Shown here: positions 1 to 8,033 of the stretch, one piece after another | Layout: every line of letters begins with the position of its first letter | Position numbering within the stretch: the stretch's first letter is position 1 | From: Marinibaculum sp040216765 | GTDB lineage: Bacteria > Pseudomonadota > Alphaproteobacteria > Ferrovibrionales > Ferrovibrionaceae | Direction: 5' to 3' | NCBI GenBank assembly: GCA_040216765.1 | Contig: JAVJON010000029.1 | Coordinates: 124,001 to 188,000 of the forward strand | DNA: 64,000 bases | Notes under the pieces: generated by a model | What the model was told of the DNA's origin: nothing | What the model saw: only the letters and a program-made list of their open reading frames with translations | Databases searched by the model: none | Made by a program: the position numbers and the translations under genes

Positions 1-87
1 CTCAAGGCCGGCCATGACGTGGTGGGTCGGCCTGGGCTGGCGGCTTGGCCCCTGCCCAGGCCGACCATGACGGGACGTGCGGCCCGC

Positions 88-311
88 TCAGATCAGGATG
101 CCGCGGCCGCAGACCACGACCTGGCCGCCGGTACGGTGCGATTCCGGGGTGCAGAAGAGGTAGTCGGCGCCGGCCGCCTCTTCCGGCGTGCCGCCGCGGC
201 CCAGCGGGATCATCGCGTCCATCCTCTGCAGCAGCTGCGGCTGCACGCCGACCTCGATCGCCCGGGTCAGGCGGGGCTGCGGCCGGCGGCGGAAGCATCC
301 GCCATCGCCCC
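88..311 (-). pseudogene. C-terminal remnant of a short-chain dehydrogenase/reductase (SDR)
   Basis: Reading downstream of the thiolase stop, the minus strand encodes about 60 residues resembling the end of an SDR: the segment IPLGRGGTPEEAAGADYLFC followed by TGGQVVVCGRG matches the familiar C-terminal pattern of 3-oxoacyl-ACP-reductase-like proteins (PLGR-G-PEE-A, then TGQ-V-VDGG). There is no N-terminal Rossmann fold, no TGxxxGIG and no YxxxK. The nearest ATG (303-305) is in another frame and stops after 12 codons. I read this as a gene tail left by a deletion. It sits next to acyl-CoA genes, so the parent was probably a hydroxyacyl-CoA dehydrogenase, but that is inference. Confidence 0.6.
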
Positions 312-1496
312 TCAGATCCGCTCGTACAGGGTGACGACGCAAGCGCCGCCCAGGCCGAGGTTGTGCTGCAGCGCATGGCGCGCGCCCTCGACCTGCGTCG
401 CCCCGGCGGTGCCGCGCAGCTGCCGGGTCAGCTCGTAGCATTGCGCGAGCCCGGTGGCGCCCAGCGGATGGCCTTTCGACAGGAGCCCGCCGGAGGGGTT
501 GGTCACCACCTTGCCGCCATAGCTGTTGTCGCCATCGTCGATGAAGCCCTCGGCGCCGCCCTCGGGGCAGAGGCCCAGCGCCTCGTAGGTGATCAGCTCG
601 TTCTGCGCGAAGCAGTCGTGCAGCTCCACCACGTCCAGATCGTCCGGGCCGATCCCCGCCTGTTCGTAGACCCGGTCCGCGGCCAGCTTCGCCATGTCGT
701 AGCCGACCACCTTCATCATGTCGTCGCTGTCGAAGGTGGAGGAGAGGTCGGTGACCATCGACTGCGCGGCGATGCCGATCCCGCCATCCAGGCCGTGGCG
801 CTTGGCGAACGCCTCCGACACCAGGATCGCCGCCGCGGCGCCGCAGGTCGGCGGGCAGGCCATCAGCCGGGTCATCACGCCGGGCAAGATCACCGGGGCG
901 TCCAGCACCTCCTCGGCGGTGATCTCCTTGCGGAAGATCGCCAGCGGGTTGTTCGCGGCGTGGCGGCTCGCCTTGGCGCGGACCTTGGCGAAGCTTTCCA
1001 GCGGCGTGCCGTGCTTGTTCATATGCGCCAGCCCGGCGCCGGCGAAGTAGCGCAGCGCCAGCGGGATCTCCTTCGCATCGACCAGGCGGTCGGCGACGGC
1101 ATCGAATTCCGCCAGCGGGCTGGGGCGGTCGGCGAAGATCGAACCGAGCGCACCGGGGCGCATCTGCTCGAAGCCCAGCGCCAGGACGCAGTCGGCGGCG
1201 CCGCTGGCGACCGCCTGGCGGGCCAGGAACAGGGCGGTGGAGCCGGTGGAGCAGTTGTTGTTGACGTTGACGATCGGGATGCCGGTCAGGCCCAGCGGGT
1301 AGATCGCCTTCTGCCCGGCGGTGGAATCGCCATAGACATAGCCGGCATAGGCCTGCTGGACGAGATCGTAGCCGATCCCCGCATCGGCCAGCGCGAGGCG
1401 CGCGGCCTCCGCGCCCATCTCGTCATAGGGGGCGCTCGCGCCCGGCTTGGCGAAGGGGATCATGCCGACCCCCGCGACCACGACCTTCGGATCCAT
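312..1496 (-). CDS. SCP2/nonspecific lipid-transfer-type thiolase (acetyl-CoA acetyltransferase family)
   Basis: The 394-residue protein has the SCPx-type thiolase layout. The nucleophilic Cys lies in VNNNCSTGS near residue 82, an HDCF segment (ELHDCFAQNE) lies in the second half, and GGLLSKGHPLGATG carries the catalytic His, followed by HNLGLGGACVV. Thiolases of this group cleave or condense 3-ketoacyl-CoAs, often branched or sterol side chains. The ATG at 1496 is chosen because GGAGGAGCG lies just upstream and the protein begins with the family-typical KVVVAGVGMIPF. It is transcribed away from the adjacent TetR gene, which probably controls it. The actual substrate cannot be read from sequence. 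Confidence 0.9.
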   Translation of the reverse strand: MDPKVVVAGVGMIPFAKPGASAPYDEMGAEAARLALADAGIGYDLVQQAYAGYVYGDSTAGQKAIYPLGLTGIPIVNVNNNCSTGSTALFLARQAVASGAADCVLALGFEQMRPGALGSIFADRPSPLAEFDAVADRLVDAKEIPLALRYFAGAGLAHMNKHGTPLESFAKVRAKASRHAANNPLAIFRKEITAEEVLDAPVILPGVMTRLMACPPTCGAAAAILVSEAFAKRHGLDGGIGIAAQSMVTDLSSTFDSDDMMKVVGYDMAKLAADRVYEQAGIGPDDLDVVELHDCFAQNELITYEALGLCPEGGAEGFIDDGDNSYGGKVVTNPSGGLLSKGHPLGATGLAQCYELTRQLRGTAGATQVEGARHALQHNLGLGGACVVTLYERI

Positions 1497-1551
1497 CTTC
1501 GCTCCTCCCCGGCATGTCCGGGATGAAAGTTTCCCTGTGGACATAAAATGA

Positions 1552-1574
1552 CCCATCGGTAATATACCGGCGGG
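1552..1574. promoter_or_regulatory. Probable TetR operator between the thiolase and tetR genes
   Basis: The perfect inverted repeat CGGTA-ATA-TACCG (1557-1569) is flanked by CCC on the left and GGG on the right, each separated from the core by two bases. This gives a 23-bp near-palindrome of the size TetR dimers bind. It lies in the divergent intergenic region about 70 bp from the regulator start and about 55 bp from the thiolase start, so one dimer could control both promoters. Confidence 0.55.
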
Positions 1575-1644
1575 CAATGACCGTCAATGCAGGCGCGGGG
1601 GCAGCGTGTCGGGACAGCAGGAAAAGGCCGGCGAGGCCGCCGCC

Positions 1645-2304
1645 ATGGACGGGCAGGCTGGCGTGGCGGCGGAGCCCTGGATTCCGTTCGAGGACCGGCG
1701 CCGGGCCCGCGGCCGCAAGAAGGAGGCGGTGCTGCGCATGGCGGTGCGGCTGTTCCTGGAGAACGGCGTCCACCGCACCTCCTTGGCGGAGGTGGCGGCG
1801 GCGCTGAACGTCACCAAGCCGGCGCTCTACAATTATTTCCGGAGCAAGGACGAGATCCTGTTCGAATGCTGCCGGCTGGGCCGCGAGATGTACGAGGCCG
1901 GCATCGCTGACATCGCCGCGCGCAACGGTTCGGGGCTGGAGAAGCTGCGCGCCCTGATCCGCTCCTACGCCAAGGTGATCACCCAGGATTTCGGGCAATG
2001 CCTGGTGCGCTTCGACGACCGGGAGCTGTCGCCGGCGGCGCGGGCCGATATCCGCCGCGCCAAGCGGCGTATCGACGAGGCTTTCCGGACCGAGATCGCC
2101 CGCGGCATCGCCGACGGCTCGATCCGCCCCTGCGAGCCGAAGGTCGCGGGTTTCGTGATCACCGGCGCGCTGAACGGCATCGGCACCTGGTACAGCCCGG
2201 ACGGTCCCCTTTCGGTGGACGAGATCGCCGACGCCTTCGTGGAGCGGCTGGTGGACGGGCTGGCCGTGCGCCGCGCACCGGCCGCGAAACAGGCAGGGCC
2301 GTAG
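1645..2304 (+). CDS. TetR/AcrR family transcriptional regulator
   Basis: The protein has an N-terminal helix-turn-helix (VLRMAVRLFLENG, then TSLAEVAAALNVTKPALYNY with FRSKDEIL), the TetR_N signature, followed by an all-helical ligand-binding domain. The ATG at 1645 has GAGG eight bases upstream and gives 219 residues; a GTG at 1606 would add 13 residues but has a poor ribosome-binding site. It is divergent from the thiolase and lies 27 bp ahead of an enoyl-CoA hydratase. That fits the FadR/PsrA-like habit of TetR proteins sensing acyl-CoAs, but the ligand is not known. Confidence 0.9.
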   Translation: MDGQAGVAAEPWIPFEDRRRARGRKKEAVLRMAVRLFLENGVHRTSLAEVAAALNVTKPALYNYFRSKDEILFECCRLGREMYEAGIADIAARNGSGLEKLRALIRSYAKVITQDFGQCLVRFDDRELSPAARADIRRAKRRIDEAFRTEIARGIADGSIRPCEPKVAGFVITGALNGIGTWYSPDGPLSVDEIADAFVERLVDGLAVRRAPAAKQAGP

Positions 2305-2331
2305 CAGGCCGCCAATGGGAGATGCGGAACG

Positions 2332-3108
2332 ATGACGATGATCCTGACCGAACGGCATGGCGCAGTGGCGCTGCTGACCCTGAACAATCCCGACCAGATG
2401 AACGCATTGGCGGCCGACCTGATGGCCGGCCTGTCGCAGGCCCTGGATGTGGCGCTGGCCGATGACAATGTGCGTGCCATCGTGCTGACCGGCGCCGGCC
2501 GCGGGTTCTGTGCCGGGGCGCAGTTCGGTGGCGGCACCTTCGACCGCGGGGCGGAGATCGGCGCGAAGATGCGCGGCGGCATCAACCCGCTGATCGAGAA
2601 GATGCGGGGCTGTCCGAAGCCCATCGTCACCGCGATCAACGGCGCCGCGGCCGGGGCAGGGGTGGGCATCGCCCTGTCCGGCGACATCGTGATCGCCGCC
2701 CGCTCGGCGCGCTTCATCCTGAGCTTCGTGCGCCTGGGCGCGGTGCTGGACGGGGGCACCTCGCGCCTGTTGCAGCAGGCGATCGGCGCGCCGCGTGCGC
2801 GGGCCCTGGCGCTGACCGGCGAACCGCTGGATGCCGCCACGGCGGCGGACTGGGGCCTGATCTGGAAATGCGTCGACGATGCGGCCCTGCGCGAGGAGGC
2901 CCTGGCCCTGGCCAGCCAGCTGGCGGCCGGCCCGCCGGTGGCCATGGGCCTGATCAAGGCGGAATGCGAGGCGGCCTGGACCGCCGACCTTGCCGAGGTG
3001 CTGGACGGCGAGGCCGAGGCGCAGAGCCGGGCCTTCGTCACGGCCGACCTGCGCGAGGGGGCCGCGGCCTTCGTGGCAAAGCGCAAGCCGGAATTCACCG
3101 GACGCTAG
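2332..3108 (+). CDS. Enoyl-CoA hydratase/isomerase family protein
   Basis: This 258-residue crotonase-fold protein has the oxyanion-hole segment GRGFCAGAQF near residue 60 and the second one at NGAAAGAGVGIALS near residue 105. LDGGTSRLLQQAIG carries an Asp as in PaaG/PaaB-type hydratase-isomerases, where the second catalytic Glu is replaced. It ends with the usual helical trimerisation region. It probably hydrates or isomerises an unsaturated acyl-CoA in the same pathway as the divergent thiolase. It is co-oriented with tetR at a 27-bp gap and is likely co-transcribed with it. Exact substrate unknown. Confidence 0.9.
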   Translation: MTMILTERHGAVALLTLNNPDQMNALAADLMAGLSQALDVALADDNVRAIVLTGAGRGFCAGAQFGGGTFDRGAEIGAKMRGGINPLIEKMRGCPKPIVTAINGAAAGAGVGIALSGDIVIAARSARFILSFVRLGAVLDGGTSRLLQQAIGAPRARALALTGEPLDAATAADWGLIWKCVDDAALREEALALASQLAAGPPVAMGLIKAECEAAWTADLAEVLDGEAEAQSRAFVTADLREGAAAFVAKRKPEFTGR

Positions 3109-3199
3109 GGCCTGTCGGGCCAGGCTGGCGGCGGTCCTGCCTCCCTGGGCGTCGTCCCGGCCGGGCAATCCGGGGACGCCCGCCTGCCTGCGCCGTCGC

Positions 3200-4444
3200 T
3201 CATCGCCCCGGGGGGCGCGGTTCGGTCATACCGTCCCGGTCCGGTCGAATGCCGAGCAGGAAGAAGGTTGCCACCTCGCCCTTGCCCTTGAGCGTGATCG
3301 GTGCGCGCTTCTCGAAAAGGAAGCGGTTCGCGAGGATCTGCTGCATGCTCGCGCTGACATGGATGCGTCCCGGCGTGGCGCTGGCCTCCAGGCGGCTCGC
3401 CAGATTCACGGTATCGCCCCACAGGTCGTATGCGAACTTGCTGTGCCCGATCACGCCGGCCACGACATCGCCGTTGTGGATGCCGATCCGCAATTCGAAG
3501 GGGTGTCCGTCCTCTTTCCGGATCTGCTGGATGGCAGCCAGCATGTCCAAGGCCATTGCGGCAATGGCCTGATGGTGGCGCCCGTCGTGCGGCGGAAGCC
3601 CGCCAACGACCATATAGGCATCGCCGATGGTTTTTATCTTTTCCAGGCGGTGGCGCTGCACAAGAGTGTCAAATTCATAGAAAATCTTGTTGAGGTTCTT
3701 GACGATATCGACCGGCTTTTTGTCGCTCGAGTATTTCGTATATTCCACGATATCGGCAAATAGAACACTTATGTTTTTGTGCTCCTCTGCGATCGTCCCT
3801 TGCTGGTATTTGAGGGTATTCGCGATTTTTTCCGGCAGGATGTTGAGCAGCAGTCTGTCCGCGCGCTGCTTTTCCCGCAACGCATTGGTGACGAAGTAGC
3901 TGGCAAAGGCGAAAATGACGATTGCCGGCATGCTGAGATTGAGCAGGAAAAAGAGGGTCTGGGCGCCGTCCGGCACAGGCAGCCGATGCGCCGTGAAATA
4001 GCTGTCGCCCGCCGCAGTGATCGCGAGGCAGATCAGGTACAACGCCAGCCAGGCCAGGGCATGGCGGATCGGAAAGAACATCAGCGCAATCAGCGGCCCC
4101 AGCAGGGCCCAGGTCAGCACGAAGCCGGAATCGAAAATGCCGCCGATGACCCACTGGATGCCGGCGGTCACGACAATGATGCAGGCCACCTGTGCATATA
4201 CCGCCACCAGGTGCTGGCGGGTCAGATGCGAGATCAGAAGCGCCGACCCCACCACGACGACAAATGCGAAGGGCAGGAAAGTCGCGGTCACCCAGCCGAA
4301 GACCAGCAGGTACATGAGCGACCAGACAAGTCCGGCGACACAGCAGGCACCGGCGACGATAAGGATCGCAACTTTCTGGAAACGGGTATCCGGGCTGTCG
4401 CCCGGCGCGTAGGCGAAGGATCTCGCAAGGGAGGTCAAGCGCAT
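3200..4444 (-). CDS. Membrane-anchored class III adenylate cyclase
   Basis: The N-terminal half holds about six hydrophobic segments (residues 24-190), followed by a short helical linker (LREKQRADRLLLNILPEKIA) and a C-terminal class III cyclase domain. Metal-binding Asp residues lie in FADIVEYTK (about D231) and IGDAYMVVGG (about D275). The Lys in EKIKTIGDAYM and the Asp in LWGDTVNLASRLE are the adenine-specifying pair, so ATP rather than GTP is predicted; the transition-state Asn/Arg are in VNLASRLE. The ATG at 4444 is preferred over an upstream TTG at 4489; neither has a clear Shine-Dalgarno. Base composition is visibly less GC-rich than in the neighbours (for example 3690-3920), hinting at acquisition. 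The signal sensed by the membrane part is unknown. Confidence 0.88.
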   Translation of the reverse strand: MRLTSLARSFAYAPGDSPDTRFQKVAILIVAGACCVAGLVWSLMYLLVFGWVTATFLPFAFVVVVGSALLISHLTRQHLVAVYAQVACIIVVTAGIQWVIGGIFDSGFVLTWALLGPLIALMFFPIRHALAWLALYLICLAITAAGDSYFTAHRLPVPDGAQTLFFLLNLSMPAIVIFAFASYFVTNALREKQRADRLLLNILPEKIANTLKYQQGTIAEEHKNISVLFADIVEYTKYSSDKKPVDIVKNLNKIFYEFDTLVQRHRLEKIKTIGDAYMVVGGLPPHDGRHHQAIAAMALDMLAAIQQIRKEDGHPFELRIGIHNGDVVAGVIGHSKFAYDLWGDTVNLASRLEASATPGRIHVSASMQQILANRFLFEKRAPITLKGKGEVATFFLLGIRPDRDGMTEPRPPGR

Positions 4445-4576
4445 GGCGGCCGTCGAGCATCCTGTTCCGAACGAGAAGTCCCGGTCCAAACGAGGTCGAC
4501 GGGGGCCGGCCGGTCCGGCCTTCGGCCAGATGCCGTGAGCTTAGCGCGAATCCGATGCTCTGTCCGGCCGGCCAGG

Positions 4577-4600
4577 TGAATCCGGTGATGAATCCGGTGA
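4577..4600. repeat. Tandem 12-bp direct repeat at the edge of the GGTGACAGTTTAC element
   Basis: TGAATCCGGTGA occurs twice back to back (4577-4588 and 4589-4600). The second copy runs into the first GGTGACAGTTTAC terminus. Such a tandem could come from insertion or slippage at the element boundary. Confidence 0.7.
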
Positions 4601-4690
4601 CAGTTTACTTATTATCTTGCACAGCGCGGAGAGTCGGTCCCGGCCCGCCCAGCCCGGCGGCCGTTCGGGAAATACGTAAACTGTCACCGG
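4594..4690. repeat. GGTGACAGTTTAC-bounded element, copy 1 (MITE/REP-like)
   Basis: A 97-bp unit starts CCGGTGACAGTTTACTTATT and ends GTAAACTGTCACCGG, so its ends are inverted repeats of at least 13 bp. The interior is GC-rich (CTTGCAC, then GAGAGTCGG, CCCGGCGGCCGT and CGGGAAAT). No open reading frame of note lies inside. A second copy follows 16 bp later and the terminal sequence recurs near 54.3 kb. The structure fits a non-autonomous palindromic element moved by a transposase encoded elsewhere; no such gene is in the window. Confidence 0.75.
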
Positions 4691-4706
4691 TTTAAAAACG
4701 ACAAAA

Positions 4707-4797
4707 CGGTGACAGTTTACTTATTACCTTGCACGGCCGGGAGAGTCGGGCCCGCCCTGCCCGGCGGCCGTACGGGAAATGCGTAAACTGTCACCGA
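4707..4797. repeat. GGTGACAGTTTAC-bounded element, copy 2 (MITE/REP-like)
   Basis: A 91-bp unit in the same orientation as copy 1 keeps all its landmarks: CGGTGACAGTTTACTTATTA, CTTGCAC, GAGAGTCGGG, CCCGGCGGCCGTACGGGAAAT and terminal GTAAACTGTCACCG. It differs from copy 1 by scattered substitutions and small indels. The spacer between copies is AT-rich (TTTAAAAACGACAAAA). The rest of the 4798-5132 gap shows no gene or clear signal to me. Confidence 0.75.
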
Positions 4798-5132
4798 TTT
4801 ATGCGCCGGTTGAAGGCCGCGGGGGACCTGTGCGAGGGCGGCCGCGGCCGTGGGGCGTTGGCGATTGCTGCGGTTCCGCGCGTATGCGATTGCCAGCCCG
4901 CGCCCCGTCGCGATAGATTGCCCGCCTTGGGAGAACGCCGCAGGCGAAAGCGAAGAGATGTCCGCATCAGACGGGGCGCCTGTTACGTGAGCTGCGAGAA
5001 CCGACCCGGGCCGGCGCCCTGCCGTCGGATCTGCAATCGTATGCGCCTGCCGGCCGCGCCCGGCCCGTGGCGCAGCGGCTTCCGTCCGAACAACAACCAG
5101 GACCAGGCGGATGCCTGGGGAAGGGGCTTTGC

Positions 5133-5810
5133 ATGACGCGTGAGGAACTGCAGGCGGTGCTGGACCAGGTCTTCGCCATCGATTCCGAGTTCTATGCCGG
5201 CCGCGGCTTCCAGCGCCGCATCGGCTGGGGCGCGAAGCCCGCGCTGATCAACATCGACCTGGCCAATGCCTGGACCCGTCCCGGCCATGCCTTCTCCTGC
5301 GACGGGATGGAGGTGATCATCCCCGGCGTGCAGGACCTGCTGGCCGCCTTCCGCAGCCGCGGCCTGCCGGTGGTCTACACCACCACCGCCTATGCGGTGA
5401 CCGGGGGCGAGAACACCGACATGGGGCTGTGGCACAGGAAGATCCCGGCGGAGCTGCTGCAGCTCGGCACGCCGGAAGTGGCGATCGACGATCGCATCGC
5501 ACCGGTCGAGGGCGAGCATATTATTGTCAAGAAGCGCGCCAGCGCTTTCCACGGCACCTACCTGTCGGGGATGCTGAAGGCGCTTGGCGTCGACACTGTC
5601 GTGGTCACCGGCGTGACCTGCGCGGGCTGCGTGCGCCACACCGTGGAGGATGCCATCGCCGAGGGCTTCCGGCCGATCGTCGTGCGCGAATGCGTCGGCG
5701 ACCGCACCATGGGCGTGGTGGAGTGGAACCTGTTCGACATCGACGCCAAGTTCGGCGATGTCGAGCCGCTGGCCAATGTCCTGGACCATCTGCGGCGCAA
5801 CGAAAGCTAG
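5133..5810 (+). CDS. Isochorismatase-family amidohydrolase (N-carbamoylsarcosine amidase-like)
   Basis: The 225-residue isochorismatase-fold protein has all three catalytic positions: Asp in LINIDLANAW, Lys in IVKKRASAF, and the nucleophilic Cys in TGVTCAGCVRHT. Family members hydrolyse N-carbamoyl amino acids, ureidoacrylate, nicotinamide or similar amides. The start at 5133 has GGGGAAGGGG upstream; an earlier in-frame ATG (5067) has no good ribosome site and adds a proline/glycine-rich, non-conserved stretch. It lies 64 bp ahead of hyuA-like and hyuB-like genes. In N-methylhydantoin degradation the HyuAB product N-carbamoylsarcosine is cleaved by exactly this kind of enzyme, so that step is the leading hypothesis. 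Confidence 0.85.
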   Translation: MTREELQAVLDQVFAIDSEFYAGRGFQRRIGWGAKPALINIDLANAWTRPGHAFSCDGMEVIIPGVQDLLAAFRSRGLPVVYTTTAYAVTGGENTDMGLWHRKIPAELLQLGTPEVAIDDRIAPVEGEHIIVKKRASAFHGTYLSGMLKALGVDTVVVTGVTCAGCVRHTVEDAIAEGFRPIVVRECVGDRTMGVVEWNLFDIDAKFGDVEPLANVLDHLRRNES

Positions 5811-5874
5811 GCTGCCACAGGCGGGCGGGGCCGCCTGTCATGCGTATCGGATCTGTATTTAGGGGAGAAGCGGA

Positions 5875-7950
5875 ATGGCGAAGATCGGCGTCGACGTGGG
5901 GGGCACGTTCACCGACCTGATTCTGGAGATCGAGCCGGAGAAGGTGTTCGTGCACAAGGTCCCGTCCACGCCGCAGGACCAGTCCATCGGCGTGATCAAG
6001 GGCGTGATGGAGATCTGCGAGATCGGCGGGATCAGCCCGTCGGATGTCAGCCTGATCGTCCATGGCACGACGGTCGCCACCAACATCACCATCGAGCATA
6101 ACGGCGCGGAGGTGGGCATGCTCACCACCCGCGGCTTCCGCGACATCCTGCATATCGGCCGGCACAAGCGGCCGCACAACTTCTCCATCCAGTTCGACGT
6201 GCCCTGGCAGTCCAAGCCCCTGGTGAAGCGGCGCAACCGGATCCCGATCACCGAGCGCCTGCTGCCGCCCGACGGCCGCATCGAGACGCCGCTGGACGAG
6301 GCGGAGGTCCACGCCGCGGTGGAGCATTTCAAGGCGAACGAGGTGGAGGCGGTGACGATCTGCTTCCTGTTCTCGTTCCTGAACGACGATCACGAGCGCC
6401 GCGCGAAGGAGATCGTGCAGAAGGGCATGCCCGACGCCTATGTCTGCACCTCGTCGGAAGTGGTCGACGTGATCCGCGAGTACGAGCGCTTCTCCACCAC
6501 CGCGATGAACGCCTATGTCGGCCCGCGCACCTCGCGCTACCTGCGCAACCTGGCGCGCAGCCTGGGCGAGAAGGGGATCGACGCCAGCCTGCGGGTGATG
6601 CAGTCCAACGGCGGCATCGCCACGGTGGAGACCTGTTCGGAGAAGGCGGTCACCATCCTGCTCTCCGGCCCGGCGGGCGGCGTGATCGGCGGGCGCTATT
6701 TCGGCGAGATGGCCGGCCAGCCGAACATCATCACCGTCGATATCGGCGGCACCTCGGCCGATATCAGCACGATCCCGGCCAGCGGCATCAAGATCAAGAA
6801 CCCGCGCGACACCTATGTCAGCGACTATCCGGTGCTGGTGCCGATGATCGACATGGTGACGATCGGCGCCGGCGGCGGCTCCATCGCCCATATCGACGAG
6901 GCCGGCATGTTCCGCGTCGGCCCGCGCTCGGCCGGCGCCGACCCGGGACCGGCCTGCTATGCCAAGGGCGGCACCGAGCCGACGGTGACCGACGCCCAGG
7001 TGGTGCTGGGCAGGCTCGACATCGACCGCTTCCTGGGCGGCGACCTGCCGATCGACTTCGACCTGGCGCGCAAGGCGATCAACGACAAGATCGCCCAGCC
7101 GCTGGGCATGACCCTGGAGGATGCCGCGCTCGGCATCATCAAGATCATCAACTCCAACATGGCGCTGGCGATCCGGTCGAACTCCGTCGCGCGCGGCGTC
7201 GACCCGCGCAACTTCGCGCTGATGCCGTTCGGCGGCGCCGGGCCGCTGCACGGCACCGCGCTGGCCGAGGCGGTGTTCGCGCGCGAGGTGATCGTGCCGC
7301 CGGCGCCGGGCATCACCGCGGCGATCGGCCTGCTGGTCACCGACATGAAGTACGAGTTCACGCGCTCGGTCCTGGCGGTGCTGAACGACGCCACCCAGGG
7401 CCAGCTCGACACGATCAACGCCGCGGTGGACGACCTGGTCGCCCAGGCGAACCGCCAGCTGGAACAGGACCATGTGCCGGAGGGCGCGCGGAAGTTCACC
7501 AAGATCGCCGAATGCCGCTACCAGGGGCAGGGCTTCGAGCTGCGGGCGGACATGCCGGCCGGGGCGCTGACCATGGACAACAAGCAGGAGGTCATGAACA
7601 ATTTCCACAGCCAGCATCGCATGGACTACGGCTATGCGTTCGAGGACGGCAATGTGGAGATCATGACCCTCAGGATCGTCGCCACCGCCGATGTGGAGCC
7701 GGTGAAATGGCCGCGCCTGGCGCCGGCCAATGGCGCCGGCATCGAACCGGCCTATCTCTATTCGCGGGAGACCGTGTTCGACACCGGCGAGAAGGTGGAG
7801 ACGCCGCGCTACGACCGGCTGAAGCTGTTGTCGGGCCATGTGGTGCCGGGGCCGGCCATCGTCCTGCAGCACAATTCCACCACGGTGGTGCCGCCCGGCT
7901 ATACCGCGCGGGTGGACGATTTCGCCAACCTGATCGTCGCCCGCGGCTGA
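5875..7950 (+). CDS. hyuA: Hydantoinase/oxoprolinase subunit A (HyuA-like), first copy
   Basis: This 691-residue ATP-dependent hydantoinase A subunit begins with the ASKHA phosphate-binding loop GVDVGGTFTDLILE (residues 5-18). It has a second nucleotide motif ITVDIGGTSADIST in the middle and FGGAGPLHGTALAE in the C-terminal half, all standard for HyuA/5-oxoprolinase/acetone-carboxylase-type proteins. With HyuB it couples ATP hydrolysis to opening of a cyclic amide. The start has GGGGAGAAGCGG just upstream. It lies between the carbamoylsarcosine-amidase-like gene and hyuB, 83 bp before the latter. The precise substrate (N-methylhydantoin, hydantoin or lactam) is not decided by sequence. Confidence 0.92.
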   Translation: MAKIGVDVGGTFTDLILEIEPEKVFVHKVPSTPQDQSIGVIKGVMEICEIGGISPSDVSLIVHGTTVATNITIEHNGAEVGMLTTRGFRDILHIGRHKRPHNFSIQFDVPWQSKPLVKRRNRIPITERLLPPDGRIETPLDEAEVHAAVEHFKANEVEAVTICFLFSFLNDDHERRAKEIVQKGMPDAYVCTSSEVVDVIREYERFSTTAMNAYVGPRTSRYLRNLARSLGEKGIDASLRVMQSNGGIATVETCSEKAVTILLSGPAGGVIGGRYFGEMAGQPNIITVDIGGTSADISTIPASGIKIKNPRDTYVSDYPVLVPMIDMVTIGAGGGSIAHIDEAGMFRVGPRSAGADPGPACYAKGGTEPTVTDAQVVLGRLDIDRFLGGDLPIDFDLARKAINDKIAQPLGMTLEDAALGIIKIINSNMALAIRSNSVARGVDPRNFALMPFGGAGPLHGTALAEAVFAREVIVPPAPGITAAIGLLVTDMKYEFTRSVLAVLNDATQGQLDTINAAVDDLVAQANRQLEQDHVPEGARKFTKIAECRYQGQGFELRADMPAGALTMDNKQEVMNNFHSQHRMDYGYAFEDGNVEIMTLRIVATADVEPVKWPRLAPANGAGIEPAYLYSRETVFDTGEKVETPRYDRLKLLSGHVVPGPAIVLQHNSTTVVPPGYTARVDDFANLIVARG

Positions 7951-8033
7951 GGCCGGCGGGCCGGCGGGTCGGGTAGGATTTGCACGCCAGTGCACTGGAT
8001 TGGGCCTGCATCGCAGGCGGAAGGAGAGGCAGC

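Noticed and set aside
4598..4797. CRISPR array
   Set aside because: Only two units, with diverged interiors and inverted termini rather than identical direct repeats with unique spacers; no cas genes nearby.
5605..7995. A 796-codon open frame antisense to the first HyuA gene
   Set aside because: Same reason: biased composition, no domain, fully explained as a shadow of HyuA.
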